A DNA stretch of 64,000 nucleotides from Ignavibacteria bacterium (GCA_020852705.1 JADZAP010000012.1:1-64000); one strand, 5' to 3'; positions 7,419 through 17,174 are shown, counted from the stretch's first letter. The notes: generated by a model not told the origin, from the sequence alone. A program made the numbers and translations.

Positions 7419-8612
7419 TTAATTATTTAATTCAACAACATTTAAAAATAATTCCGGATGCAATACTTCTCTTATACGCAGATATACTTCATCCGGTGTA
7501 ATTTCCATCATACATGTAGGTTTATTGCAGCCGTAATCATGCCCAAGGTACAGGCAAGGTGAGCAAAACTTACTGCTTTGAATTGTAATAGCATTTTTAT
7601 TATAAGCACCCCATTTAACAGGGTTTGTTGGTCCATGCAAACCAATTGTGCGGGTTCCAACGCATGTACTTACATGTAAAATACCGGTATTACTGCAAAG
7701 CATCAATTCAGCATTTTCAACAAGTGCAGCACTTTGCTCTAATGTAAACTTTCCGGCAGTATTAATGCTGTAATCCTTTAATGTCTCATAAAGCGGGTCA
7801 CACAAATAACGCTCATAATTTGTACCTGTTATTAAAATTACAATATTTTTATCTGAATCATGCAGCCTTTTTCCAACTGAAATATAATTTTCCAAAGCCC
7901 ACTCCCTTGGTTTGCCGTTTTCACCGCATCCCGGGTGAAAACAAATAACAGTTTTATTTTCAAGATTATTTTTCATCCAGAAATCTTTACTAAATAAGCG
8001 GTGTTCTTTTGTTAGAAAAAATTCAAGCTGCAGGTCATCATAATCATATTCACCTGAAATTGGCACAATACCCAAAGGTATTAACAGATCCATAAAATTT
8101 TCAACTTCATGTTTTGTTCTGCTGTGTGCTGTTACTGCATCATTAACAACATGTTTCCATTGCCATTCAGTTCTGAATCCTATGGAATAATCACGTTTTG
8201 TAAAAATGGTAATAAGCGAATTTATTCTTTCCCATTGACCCGCATCAATTACAACTTCATACTTGGTTTTACGGAGTTCTTTCACAAATCTGTAAAAATT
8301 CATGGGATTTTTAAGGAAATCATATACTCTGCAGTTGATTATTTTATCTATATAGGGTATTTTTTCAATCACAGAAACATTAATATCACTGCACATAAAA
8401 GTTATTTTAGCATTTGGAAATGAGCTTTTTAGCTTTCGCAAGGTAGGAATAAGCAAAATAGCATCTCCAATAGCAGCAAGCTTTATAAACAGAATATTCT
8501 GTATATTTTCTATTGGTAAGCGTCTTTTACGGCGGGTAAATAATGCCAAAAACAGCACTATGGGAATTCCCAAATACCTGTCAAAAAACCGGAAGATCTT
8601 TTTTCTTCGCAT
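7419..8612 (-). CDS. Glycosyltransferase family 9 (heptosyltransferase-like)
   Basis: 397 residues. It has a GT-B fold pattern typical of ADP-heptose:LPS heptosyltransferases: FIKLAAIGDAILLIPTLRKLK near the N-terminus, VICFHPGCGE in the middle, and LCSNTGILHVSTCVGTRTIGLHGPTNP as the sugar-nucleotide site. The C-terminus has a Cys cluster (CSPCLYLGHDYGCNKPTC) seen in several GT9 proteins. It probably adds a heptose or related sugar to lipopolysaccharide core on the inner face of the cytoplasmic membrane. It is transcribed divergently from cdd. Confidence 0.88.
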   Translation of the reverse strand: MRRKKIFRFFDRYLGIPIVLFLALFTRRKRRLPIENIQNILFIKLAAIGDAILLIPTLRKLKSSFPNAKITFMCSDINVSVIEKIPYIDKIINCRVYDFLKNPMNFYRFVKELRKTKYEVVIDAGQWERINSLITIFTKRDYSIGFRTEWQWKHVVNDAVTAHSRTKHEVENFMDLLIPLGIVPISGEYDYDDLQLEFFLTKEHRLFSKDFWMKNNLENKTVICFHPGCGENGKPREWALENYISVGKRLHDSDKNIVILITGTNYERYLCDPLYETLKDYSINTAGKFTLEQSAALVENAELMLCSNTGILHVSTCVGTRTIGLHGPTNPVKWGAYNKNAITIQSSKFCSPCLYLGHDYGCNKPTCMMEITPDEVYLRIREVLHPELFLNVVELNN

Positions 8613-8712
8613 CAGTTGTTAAAGATAATTAAATATGTATTTTATATCAATTCAGCTATCTATATTGCATAAAATTATGCAGAAATATTTCTATTTTCCA
8701 ATAATTATAACA

Positions 8713-8747
8713 GGAATTATATAATTCCGTTCCGATTGTTATTTTTG
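8713..8747 (+). promoter_or_regulatory. Palindrome and -7 box upstream of cdd
   Basis: 8713-8728 reads GGAATTATATAATTCC, a perfect 16-bp palindrome. It ends 11 nt before a TATTTTTG box (8740-8747), which is 19 nt before the cdd ATG. The palindrome covers the expected -33 region, as an operator would. A second small palindrome TGCATAA-AA-TTATGCA lies at 8666-8681. The sites lie between divergent genes (GT9 and cdd). Confidence 0.45.
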
Positions 8748-8766
8748 CTAAATTTCATAGAATAAA

Positions 8767-9168
8767 ATGATAGGAAAAACCACAAAAATTAAATTAATTA
8801 GTACTGCTTTGGATGTAATGAAAAATTCTCATTCACCGCATTCAAAATTTAAGGTTGGCGCAGCTATTTTAAGCAAAAAAGGCAGGATTTTTAAAGGCAC
8901 AAATGTTGAATTTGATGCGTTAACACTAACGGTTTGCGCTGAAAGAACAGCATTATTCAGCGGAATTTCAGCAGGTGAAAAGAACTTTATTGCCTGCGCT
9001 ATTGCTGCTAATTCCAATGAATTTGTTTATCCATGCGGATTGTGCAGGCAGGCATTGGTTGAATTTAATCCGAATATGGAAATATTATTAATTGCTAAAG
9101 ATAAACGGACTAAAAGCTTTATATTAAAAGAAATTATCCCGGATTATTTTAAACTAAATATAGCATAA
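8767..9168 (+). CDS. cdd: Cytidine deaminase
   Basis: 133 residues, the usual length for the tetrameric zinc form. The zinc and catalytic residues are in VCAERTA (C57, E59) and PCGLCRQ (C90, C93); the substrate-binding stretch is FKGTNVEF. It deaminates cytidine and deoxycytidine to (deoxy)uridine in pyrimidine salvage. It is followed 5 nt later by thymidine kinase, so the two salvage genes form an operon. Confidence 0.93.
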   Translation: MIGKTTKIKLISTALDVMKNSHSPHSKFKVGAAILSKKGRIFKGTNVEFDALTLTVCAERTALFSGISAGEKNFIACAIAANSNEFVYPCGLCRQALVEFNPNMEILLIAKDKRTKSFILKEIIPDYFKLNIA

Positions 9169-9173
9169 CCAAT

Positions 9174-9749
9174 ATGACTATTATGAATGATATTGAAAAC
9201 AAAAAAATGACAGGTCAAATAGAGGTGATTTGCGGAAGTATGTTCAGCGGAAAGACCGAAGAACTAATTAGAAGGTTAAGAAGAGCGCAAATAGCAAAAC
9301 AAAAAGTAGAAATCTTTAAACCTAAAATTGATAACCGGTTTAGCGAATACGAAATTGTTTCGCACAGTGAACAGAAAATTCCAAGTACTGTAGTTGAAAC
9401 TGCCGAGCAAATACTGCTTTTTTCTGCTGAAGCTGATGTAATTGGTATTGATGAAGCACAATTTTTTGATTTATACTTAATTGAAGTATGCCAAAAACTT
9501 GCTGATATGGGAAAAAGAGTAATAATTGCCGGACTTGATACCGATTATCGCGGAATTCCGTTTGAACCTATCCCTCAGCTCCTTGCAATTGCAGAATATA
9601 TCACTAAAACCCTTGCAGTATGCGTAAAATGTGGTGCACCGGCTAACCGTACTCAAAGGATTTCTAATTCAGGCGATAGGGTTTTGGTTGGTGCAACAGA
9701 TCTTTACGAAGCTCGCTGCCGAAGCTGTTATGAAGTTCCCGAAGATTAA
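9174..9749 (+). CDS. tdk: Thymidine kinase (type II)
   Basis: Up to 191 residues. The core begins at [20 protein letters not shown] with the P-loop GSMFSGKT. It also has GIDEAQFF (Walker B-like) and four zinc-binding cysteines as CVKC (about 162-165) and CRSC (about 182-185). It phosphorylates thymidine to dTMP in salvage. Three in-frame ATG codons precede the core; the third (9207) gives the family-typical N-terminus, but 9174 is kept here because of the tight spacing to cdd. Confidence 0.93.
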   Translation: MTIMNDIENKKMTGQIEVICGSMFSGKTEELIRRLRRAQIAKQKVEIFKPKIDNRFSEYEIVSHSEQKIPSTVVETAEQILLFSAEADVIGIDEAQFFDLYLIEVCQKLADMGKRVIIAGLDTDYRGIPFEPIPQLLAIAEYITKTLAVCVKCGAPANRTQRISNSGDRVLVGATDLYEARCRSCYEVPED

Positions 9750-9752
9750 ATT

Positions 9753-10268
9753 ATGGAAAAAATAATAACATCTTTTGGCTCAGCTTTTATTAGTATAAAT
9801 GAGACTTTATATAAACAGATTGAAGAAATAGGTAAAATCTGTGCTATTTCCGGATATTCTGTTTGTTCAGGGGGTTTTAACGGCTCAATGGAAGCTATTT
9901 CAAAAGGTGCACGAAATGTAAAGAGCAATGTTATTGGCGTAACCGTAAAAGGATGGAAAAACACTCCAAATAGTTATCTTAATAAAATTATTGAAACTGA
10001 AAATCTTTTTGAGCGAATTATGAAATTAATTAATCTGGGAAGTGCCTATATTATTTTTAAAGGAGGAACAGGAACATTACTTGAACTTTCTGCAGTTTTT
10101 GAACTTATGAACAAGGGTGTAATAAATGAAAAACCTGTCATCTTTTATACTAACTTTTGGAAAAGTATTGTTGAATTGTTGAAAAGTGATTCAGAAAAAT
10201 TAAAAGGTATAATTGATAAAAATGTACATTTTGTTAATACACCAGAAGAAATAAAAGCTATCATATAG
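9753..10268 (+). CDS. LOG-family (lysine decarboxylase-like / phosphoribohydrolase) protein
   Basis: 171 residues. The two LOG motifs are present in altered form: SGGFNGSMEAISKGA (about 39-53; usual PGGxxGxM) and FKGGTGTLLELSAVFE (about 98-113; usual PGGxGTxxE). Family members cleave nucleoside monophosphates such as cytokinin riboside phosphates to base and ribose phosphate. The position 3 nt after tdk suggests a nucleotide salvage role. Exact substrate unknown. Confidence 0.75.
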   Translation: MEKIITSFGSAFISINETLYKQIEEIGKICAISGYSVCSGGFNGSMEAISKGARNVKSNVIGVTVKGWKNTPNSYLNKIIETENLFERIMKLINLGSAYIIFKGGTGTLLELSAVFELMNKGVINEKPVIFYTNFWKSIVELLKSDSEKLKGIIDKNVHFVNTPEEIKAII

Positions 10269-10293
10269 TTTAATTTTAAAATATAAAATACTT

Positions 10294-10791
10294 TCATTTT
10301 CTAATATAAATTATTTCAGTTGCTTTTGCTTCCTCTCCATTGGGAGTTACGTTATATGCTGTTATAATTAAGTTATTTTCATCAAGAATATTAATTTCAC
10401 TTCTCCATCCCCATTTTGCAGTTCCATCTTCATTGGTATCATAATATCCCATGGCATTAAAATTATTGTAACCCGGTTTACCTTCCGAAAACATTATGGC
10501 TGTACCCATGTGAAAACTATCAATCCATGCAGACTGATACACCCCTTTTACACAGTCAAAGCCATAAATTGTAATGCCCTCAAATGGTTTACTATTCATA
10601 CTCCCTGAATATTCGTGAATCAGAAATCTGTTTCCTAATATACATCTCATTTTTCCGGTAATCTTTGATTCATCACCTAAAATTCCGGGCTCAAACCATG
10701 TTTTTGCTGTTCCTTCCCACTCCCCTTCAAGTGATTTAAGAGTTTTATGAGCACCTGATTCCAATGAATCAATAAATTTAAATTTAGCCAT
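10294..10791 (-). CDS. DUF1579 family protein
   Basis: 165 residues with the family pattern: LKSLEGEWEGTAKTW at the N-terminus, then GNRFLIHEYSGSM, FEGITIYGFDCVKGVYQSAWIDS and a C-terminal strand pair. DUF1579 proteins form a small beta barrel and have no assigned activity. It starts 11 nt downstream of the large protease/barrel gene and is probably co-transcribed with it. Confidence 0.8.
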   Translation of the reverse strand: MAKFKFIDSLESGAHKTLKSLEGEWEGTAKTWFEPGILGDESKITGKMRCILGNRFLIHEYSGSMNSKPFEGITIYGFDCVKGVYQSAWIDSFHMGTAIMFSEGKPGYNNFNAMGYYDTNEDGTAKWGWRSEINILDENNLIITAYNVTPNGEEAKATEIIYIRK

Positions 10792-10802
10792 AATACATTA
10801 AA

Positions 10803-13800
10803 TCAAAATCTTAAATTTTTAACACCCTCAACAAGGAAATCAAACCCAAAGAGCATTGTAAAATAAAATTGCCATTCTTTTCCATAAGTAACTTTTTTTT
10901 GTTCACCGGTGGTATTGGGAAATATTCTGGAAAACTTATCTAACCCATACGTTGCATTAAAGCTGAAAGCAGTTGGATAAACATAGTATGAATATGTTAA
11001 AAGTCTCAGTTCAAATCCGATATCTTTTTTAAAATCTTTAAACTTAGTTGATTTGCCGTTCCACGCATTGCCAATATCACCGTAAACAGAAAAATACAGC
11101 TTATCAAAATAGAATTGAAGGAAATTAAAATCAAGGTCAGTTGCTACAGGAAACCTGTATGTTAAGTTAGCGGTAGCATACCTGTTGCCGCCAATTGCAT
11201 AAAACGGATATCCTTTCATATTTGGAAATCCTGAAGCATAGAAATCAAAAAAGTTATCCTGCTGAGGTCCAAATATAGTACCACCGCGTAATCTTATACT
11301 TAGACTGTGTGAGTTGTTAAATAAACCAAACCCCTGAAGCAAATCTCCTTCTAAACGGTGAAACTTTGCTTTCTCAAAAGCTTCGGTTACGTTACCCTGA
11401 TCATCAACAACAAGCTGCGGATTAAGGTCGTTTATTTCATAATCATATTTTAACCTGAAGTAACGGCCTATTGGATTAATATCATCGTTTCTGTTTGGCA
11501 GAAAATTGCTGTATGAATATGCAAGTGAAAGATCCCTGCCTTTAAAATAATTTGTTGATGTTGCAGAAACCTGTCTGTTAATTGATGGGATAATGAAAGT
11601 ACTTAGTTTAGATGAATACGTTGAAAACGTAAAGCCGGCACGCATATTATGGTTTGAGTTTATTATTTTAAACGCCATACCAAACTCAAACTGAAGCAAA
11701 TCATAAGTAACATCAACACCAATTGTATCAAGTCCTGCAACAAGATCTGCATTTGTTTTTCTTGTAACATTATATCCTGCAAGCTGAAATGAGGGAACAA
11801 AACCAAGTTTTGTTAAAAATAATTTTTTAAAGAAGGGAACACCGTTATTGTAATCAAACTGCAGAAATAGATCCCGTTCAAGTTTACGGTTTATTGATGC
11901 ACCACCAAAAATACCCATTCTGCCAAGCACATCCTGTGAATAGAAATATAATCCGGGTTTTATAATATCAAGAAACTTTCCGTCTTTTGTGTAATTATCA
12001 AATCTTAAAACCGGAATAATAAATAAGGGGGTAGCAACATTGTTATACGAAGTTACTTTGTAGCTTTTTGTACTGTCATCATTAAAGTTCTTTAACTTTG
12101 TAAAGTCAAATTGATTCTTCGCGGCGGTTGAATTCTCCCGGTTTTCGTCAGCATATTTCTTTATAAGCCTCTCAGGTCTTATATAATTAGCATTATTTTG
12201 CGAGATCATAGAATCAATCACAGTAAAATCTTTCAATTCAGATATTTTATAACCGCTTGAGCTCCATGATGCAAAAACAAGGTCTTTATCAGATACATCA
12301 GGCATAAATGCCCCTCCAATAACATTTGTTATCTGCTGCATATAGGCAGTTGTACTTTCTTTTGACATCCTTGCATTATTTATCAAATCATACTTATAAA
12401 TATTATATATTCCGGTCTTATCTGACGCAAAATAAATAGATGCACCATCTTTTGAATAAACCGGTGAACGGAAATCTATTGATGGATCAGAAAAAAAGAA
12501 AGTTATCTCTTTTGAATCAACATTAATTTCAGCAATATTTCTGCAGCCTTCTTTTGAGTAATCAAAAACTATTGTGTTATTAACTGGTGACCATTTAGGT
12601 GCATATATTTGTTCACCATTGTTAAATGATGTAAGTTGTTTAATATTGTTTTTATCTAATTTTTTCCCGTTTGGAGCAGGTGCAATAAAAAGATTCTGTG
12701 TGCCGTCATTATTTCTTACAAAGCAAATCCATTTGCCGTCACCGCTGTATGCAGGTGCATGTGCCCTTAAACCGCTTGTAAGCTGCGTTTCTTCTTCTGT
12801 TGCAGTATTATATTCATACAGATCAAATACTACTGCATGGTGTATATTAGGTTTATTTCTCCGTGAAAAAATTATCTTTTTCCCGTCTGGTGACCATGAA
12901 TAACTGCCGCTTACCGAGGCAATCATTAATTCATCATCTTTTCCGCCTGATACATTATGCTTAAATAATGATGTTGACCCGTAATCATATTCTTTATTTG
13001 ATAGATATGTAACTGTTTTTCCGTCAGGTGAAATTTGCGGATAGTAATTTGCAAAACCAACATCTGCAATTATGTTACCTTTAACCTCATATTTTTTTAT
13101 AGGTTCTACTCTGTTTTTATAATCCTGTTTAAGATAAGTTTTCCATTCCTGATAAAGATCTGATCCATCTTTACCTATTGCCTTTTTAAAAGCACCTTCT
13201 GAGTTAAGCCGTGCTATATCACCCATATTGTTAGAAATTTCCTTTAGCTTATCTTCTCCATATTTTTCAGAAATATACCGAACCAATTCAAACCCTGAAT
13301 TATATATTGATTCTGCCTTATAAGTAGTAACCGATGCAAATTGTCCCATATCTTCCCAGGAAAGCATTTTATCATCAAGTACCCGCATTCTTAAAATCAT
13401 ATCTCTGTGAGCATCCCAGTAATCATATCCAAGTTGCTGCCTTTGATATTGTGCAGTACCTTCTGCATACCATGCCGGCACACCAACTCCGCTTATTGGA
13501 TATGAAATTATTGTGTTAGGATATCCGTATAAAACATCTGGTCTTCTTTCTTTTTCATAATTTAGAAACTGCAGATAAATTGAAGGTATTTTACGTGAAA
13601 ATTTCATTGATGCGGGGACCTGAATAACATGAGTAAATTCATGTGTGATAACATTTCTTAACCAGTTGTGTGTACCCCGAAGATCAAAATCCAGCGAAGC
13701 TGCTGCAATTTCAATCCTGTTGCCGTAATAATCTGTTGCACCATTGGAAATATCGGATTCATCATTTATTATCCATGAAGTTTTATCGGAAGGCTTATAA

Positions 13801-14000
13801 TTATAAAGTGATGTAATTGGACCATAAATTTCTTCTGCAATTTTTGCAGTAATTTTTGCAGTTCTTTCTGTCCCTTTATGGTAATGTATATAAAAATGAT
13901 CAGTTTCAATTGTAAACCATTCAAGTTCAGGATTTGGTTCAAATTGAGAAAATGTGTATGTACTTACAACAAGTAATAAAAACAGGATTCTGGATATCAT
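10803..14000 (-). CDS. Zinc metalloprotease-like / TolB-type propeller / outer-membrane barrel protein
   Basis: 1065 residues. Order of parts: a signal peptide (1-18, ending TFSQ); a peptidase MA-like domain with HEFTH (120-124); repeated PD40/WD40-like strands with SPDGKTV, SPDGKKIIFSRR, SGDGKWICFV, SPVNNTIVFDYS and SKDGASIYFASDK (about 310-560); and a C-terminal region (about 650-1065) rich in alternating aromatic strands ending VEGVKNLRF, like BamA/Omp85-type surface barrels. It is probably anchored in the outer membrane with the protease in the periplasm. Similar mixed proteins are seen in Bacteroidota and Ignavibacteria, but the substrate is not known. Confidence 0.75.
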   Translation of the reverse strand: MISRILFLLLVVSTYTFSQFEPNPELEWFTIETDHFYIHYHKGTERTAKITAKIAEEIYGPITSLYNYKPSDKTSWIINDESDISNGATDYYGNRIEIAAASLDFDLRGTHNWLRNVITHEFTHVIQVPASMKFSRKIPSIYLQFLNYEKERRPDVLYGYPNTIISYPISGVGVPAWYAEGTAQYQRQQLGYDYWDAHRDMILRMRVLDDKMLSWEDMGQFASVTTYKAESIYNSGFELVRYISEKYGEDKLKEISNNMGDIARLNSEGAFKKAIGKDGSDLYQEWKTYLKQDYKNRVEPIKKYEVKGNIIADVGFANYYPQISPDGKTVTYLSNKEYDYGSTSLFKHNVSGGKDDELMIASVSGSYSWSPDGKKIIFSRRNKPNIHHAVVFDLYEYNTATEEETQLTSGLRAHAPAYSGDGKWICFVRNNDGTQNLFIAPAPNGKKLDKNNIKQLTSFNNGEQIYAPKWSPVNNTIVFDYSKEGCRNIAEINVDSKEITFFFSDPSIDFRSPVYSKDGASIYFASDKTGIYNIYKYDLINNARMSKESTTAYMQQITNVIGGAFMPDVSDKDLVFASWSSSGYKISELKDFTVIDSMISQNNANYIRPERLIKKYADENRENSTAAKNQFDFTKLKNFNDDSTKSYKVTSYNNVATPLFIIPVLRFDNYTKDGKFLDIIKPGLYFYSQDVLGRMGIFGGASINRKLERDLFLQFDYNNGVPFFKKLFLTKLGFVPSFQLAGYNVTRKTNADLVAGLDTIGVDVTYDLLQFEFGMAFKIINSNHNMRAGFTFSTYSSKLSTFIIPSINRQVSATSTNYFKGRDLSLAYSYSNFLPNRNDDINPIGRYFRLKYDYEINDLNPQLVVDDQGNVTEAFEKAKFHRLEGDLLQGFGLFNNSHSLSIRLRGGTIFGPQQDNFFDFYASGFPNMKGYPFYAIGGNRYATANLTYRFPVATDLDFNFLQFYFDKLYFSVYGDIGNAWNGKSTKFKDFKKDIGFELRLLTYSYYVYPTAFSFNATYGLDKFSRIFPNTTGEQKKVTYGKEWQFYFTMLFGFDFLVEGVKNLRF

Positions 14001-14475
14001 ATAAAAATATTAATTACAGAATAAGTTCAATTTAAGAAAATAAATGCAAGATTAACTTAAAAGGTCAGTTAATTCAATGCAAAAAATGCAAATTTATAAA
14101 GAAATTAAATAAAACGGGTAGATTTACGCTATATATCGAAGTAAAATAGTTTGGCAAATTTATGCTTAATTATGAAAAAAGTAAAGGGACATAAAAATTC
14201 CGTCCATTTTAAAAAAAAGTATTAATTAATGCTGCACAGCAATAAAGATAAATTAAAATTTTCAACTGCGGTTTGGGTATTGGCGATGGTGGAGAATACG
14301 AAACACAAAACTGTCAACCAGCACTAAAGTTTGATAGAATTACAGCCGTTGAATTTAGTACAAATGTTTCATAGTAGCACTTCTGCCGCCATTTTGGCAA
14401 TACCGTGTTAGCGGTTCGTTCTTCTTTTTCTGTATGTTATTAGTCCGTTCATTTTGTCTGTCGTGGTGCGTTGGC
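14001..14475. other. Intergenic region at the left edge of the restriction island
   Basis: 475 bases without a supportable gene. It holds the left copy of the 84-bp direct repeat (14120-14203). The stretch 14250-14420 is richer in G+C than the flanking genes and contains ACCGTGTTAGCGG (about 14402-14414). From memory, this resembles a sequence that recurs between genes in Bacteroidota genomes, but I cannot confirm that here. Confidence 0.5.
14120..14203 (+). repeat. 84-bp direct repeat, left copy
   Basis: Aligned without gaps to 20453-20536, 72 of 84 positions match (86%, counted by hand). Both copies share AGATTTACGCTAT at the start and ATTCCGT at the end. The copies bracket the 6.2-kb restriction-modification island in the same orientation. 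Confidence 0.85.
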
Positions 14476-17043
14476 TTATTTTACAACGTTTTTAAATGTC
14501 AAATATTCTTGTCGTGTTAGTGTGGTGTCGTATAGACCGATGTCTTCACCAGCGTGTTTGTTAATGCCGGTATATTCCAAACTTGCGTCTTCGTAGCGTT
14601 TAAACTTGTAAACCGCATCGTTCATTAAGGCAGAATTGAAAACTCCTAAACTCACCAGCAATTCAAAGTCCTTTACCTTTAGTCCTGTCACTTTGCGGAA
14701 AAGTTTAGGTTCAAGTTTTGTAATTACATCTTTCAAACTGCGTTCACGGTAATCGGTTAAATACATAAAGATTGGAACCCGTGTCGCAAACTTGATAAGT
14801 TTTTCCTGAATTTGTTTTCGCAAATTCCTGTATTCTTTTTCTTCTTCAGTAAGTTCTTTTTTCTTCTTGTCGCTTAGTTTTTCTGTGCCTTCTTTTTTGG
14901 CTTTCTTAATTTTATCTGACTTATTAATGATGGTTTCAATATCTTGGTTTAAGTTACGGAAACCTTCAATGTTCATCAACGCTTTCATTGCTTCTTCATT
15001 GTTCATCAAACGCTGCAATGTGTTGTTATCCACGTTTACAAGCAAAGCACTTTCCCAGCGTCTGGCAAGCAGTGTTGCAGTTGTTCCGCTCATGGCAATA
15101 TCTAAAATTCCTGCCGCATCAATTTGTTTCATTGAACTGCCGTCATAAGCCAACACAGGCAGGAAGTTTATAAATTCTTCAACATTCTTTTCGGGATTGC
15201 TTTCATTGATGTTTAATTTGCAGGCATATTCAGCAATTTGTTTTAACGCACGGTTTGGTGCAAAGTCAAACACATAGCATTCTTCCTTCAAAATTTCTAC
15301 TTTGTTGGGCGATATGCTGTCAGGATTTTTGATAAACCAAGGTGTTTGCACACGAAATGCGGCTTGAAAATATGTTTCGGGACTTGATGAATTTCTGAGC
15401 ATAAAAATGCCTGTCCACGGTTTTACCGTAACGCCTGTTGTTAGTTTGCCGCAAGAAAGTGTAATGGTTTTTGATTGCAAGGGTTCGTCCATTCCGTTTA
15501 AAACAGGCTCCAATGCTTTTACACCAATTCCCGCTTCAGTGCCTGCTGCAATAATTACTTTGTAATCGTGATAAAACTGGTTGTTCCTTTTTTTCATCAA
15601 GTTTGCCATTGCATAACACGAAGCCACCGAAGGTAAAAACCAAAATGTATGATTCAACACGCTTTTAAGCCGTGCATCTGAATAAGGCAAAGGCGGTTTT
15701 TCTGTTTTCAGTTTCAGCGTATCAACAATTTGTTCGGAGAATGAACCACGAATTAAATCAAGCCATTTTTGCACATCATCTTCGTATTTAAAATGGGCTT
15801 TACTTCCTTCGCCTTCGGCTTTAAAAAATATGTTTAAGTCAAATCCGTCAAACTCACCCAGCTCCGCAACTTTGGTAATAGTTTCGGGAAGCTGGTAAGT
15901 AAGCATAACCATTCTCGGCAAACAGGTATAAGGATTTGTTCCGTCTTTTTTATTCCAGTTTTCTTTGGCTCGCTGTTCGTCTGAATATGTCCAATTGAAA
16001 ATTTGTTCTTCAATAAATTCACCCGAATTGATGGCACGGAAAGGCGTTCCAGACAAATACAAAAAGTGATTGGCTTTGATGGGCAATATATCTTCCAATA
16101 CATCTACTTTATCTTCGTCAGAAAAACCTTTCTTTTCTATTTCCTTAAAATCCTCAATTTCTTTTTCTGCTTCGCTGTCTTTACCAAATAAATCCTTGGC
16201 ATTTTCACGCCAAGCTCCAAAGTGGTATTCGTCAAACACAATACAATCCCATTCGGTATTATGTACCCACTCGTTTTTTACTTTTATGCTTCCGTCTTTT
16301 TGCGTGCCTAAATAATCCTGAAACGAACCGAAACACACTAAATTGGTTTTGGATAAATCAGTTTTCCCTTCGGCTTTGCTCAGGGCAGGCTTAGAAATAT
16401 TTTCTGCTTCATTTTTTGAGAAGAATGTCCACCCTTTAAAATCGGTATGGGTGTTTAAATCTTCACTCCAGGCAACTTCTACGGCTGGTTTAAACGTTAA
16501 GACCAATACCTTTTTCCATTTCATTTGCTTGGCAAGCTGATAGGTGGTAAAGGTTTTGCCGAAACGCATTTTTGCGTTCCATAAAAAGTGAGGTGTTTTG
16601 TTCGGGTTTTCTTTTTTGAAACTCTTATAGTAAGCAATGGTTTTGGTAACGGCTTCCTGCTGCTCAGCTCGCATACTAAAATTAAGCACCCTGTTTTCAT
16701 CGGTGTGCTCGCCTGTCTTAATTTCGTGTATGGCTTTGCGTAATTGGTTGAGTGTGCAAACAAACCATTCGCCTTCGGGATTTTTTATGTTGTCTCTACG
16801 CAGTAAGCCGTGAACCGCTTTGTCGGTAAAGCTGCTGCCGTCTGCCCGCATAGCACTTTCTTCAAACACAATTTTAAATTCGGCACGGGTGGCACCAATT
16901 TGTTCTTTAATGCGTGTATGTGCATCACGGTCGGTAAAACCGATTTTTATTTGCCCCCTGCGTTTGCTGTCGTTGGGCAGCTCATAAGCGTAAATGGTTG
17001 GATTTACACTTGGGCGTGGCGGAAAAAATTCTTTTTTACTCAT
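14476..17043 (-). CDS. GIY-YIG nuclease / DEAD-like helicase restriction protein
   Basis: 855 residues. An N-terminal GIY-YIG-type nuclease of the T5orf172/MUG113 kind is visible (TIYAYEL at 17-23, then IKIGFTDRDAHTR at about 32-44). It is followed by an SF2 helicase with P-loop NAKMRFGKTFTT, VFDEYHFGAW (DEYH box) and LYLSGTPFRA. A later Arg-rich stretch (AAFRVQTPWF) would be motif VI. The fusion of cutting and translocation with adjacent methyltransferases points to restriction. A foreign seven-residue piece, ALSKAEG (near residue 225), is encoded by a short repeat at 16366-16390. The start codon overlaps the stop of an upstream RhuM-like remnant. Confidence 0.82.
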   Translation of the reverse strand: MSKKEFFPPRPSVNPTIYAYELPNDSKRRGQIKIGFTDRDAHTRIKEQIGATRAEFKIVFEESAMRADGSSFTDKAVHGLLRRDNIKNPEGEWFVCTLNQLRKAIHEIKTGEHTDENRVLNFSMRAEQQEAVTKTIAYYKSFKKENPNKTPHFLWNAKMRFGKTFTTYQLAKQMKWKKVLVLTFKPAVEVAWSEDLNTHTDFKGWTFFSKNEAENISKPALSKAEGKTDLSKTNLVCFGSFQDYLGTQKDGSIKVKNEWVHNTEWDCIVFDEYHFGAWRENAKDLFGKDSEAEKEIEDFKEIEKKGFSDEDKVDVLEDILPIKANHFLYLSGTPFRAINSGEFIEEQIFNWTYSDEQRAKENWNKKDGTNPYTCLPRMVMLTYQLPETITKVAELGEFDGFDLNIFFKAEGEGSKAHFKYEDDVQKWLDLIRGSFSEQIVDTLKLKTEKPPLPYSDARLKSVLNHTFWFLPSVASCYAMANLMKKRNNQFYHDYKVIIAAGTEAGIGVKALEPVLNGMDEPLQSKTITLSCGKLTTGVTVKPWTGIFMLRNSSSPETYFQAAFRVQTPWFIKNPDSISPNKVEILKEECYVFDFAPNRALKQIAEYACKLNINESNPEKNVEEFINFLPVLAYDGSSMKQIDAAGILDIAMSGTTATLLARRWESALLVNVDNNTLQRLMNNEEAMKALMNIEGFRNLNQDIETIINKSDKIKKAKKEGTEKLSDKKKKELTEEEKEYRNLRKQIQEKLIKFATRVPIFMYLTDYRERSLKDVITKLEPKLFRKVTGLKVKDFELLVSLGVFNSALMNDAVYKFKRYEDASLEYTGINKHAGEDIGLYDTTLTRQEYLTFKNVVK
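16366..16390 (-). repeat. Short interspersed repeat read as PALSKAEG inside the helicase gene
   Basis: CCCTTCGGCTTTGCTCAGGG followed by CAGGC. An identical 21-base core occurs at 18301-18321 in the methyltransferase gene. It is in frame and in the same orientation in both genes, giving ALSKAEG. The core is partly palindromic (CCCT...AGGG). Confidence 0.85.
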
Positions 17044-17174
17044 TTGTCACTCTCAAAAAGAACAGACATCTGTTCCTGATTCAACCATACGGTGTCCTTA
17101 TCTAGGTTTACCATCAATTCAATCTTCCGGTCTGTTGTTTTAATATTTCGATATTGTTTTCCATTCTCATTTCT
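17040..17174 (-). pseudogene. N-terminal remnant of a RhuM-like DNA-binding protein
   Basis: On the minus strand a frame reads KTTDRKIELMVNLDKDTVW then LNQEQMSVLFESDK and stops. This matches the N-terminal DNA-binding start of RhuM/virulence-type proteins (DxxTVWLNQEQMxxLF). Only about 45 codons remain; the rest is missing because the frame stops at TGA 17042-17040, overlapping the ATG of the helicase gene. The remnant may be what is left of a gene replaced by the helicase, or it may serve as a leader peptide. ATG 17114 is the only normal start inside it. Confidence 0.5.

Noticed and set aside
15800-15830. A third SKAEG-type repeat (KAEGEGSKA in the helicase)
   Set aside because: Only AAAGCCGAAGG is shared; the CCCTGAG half is missing.
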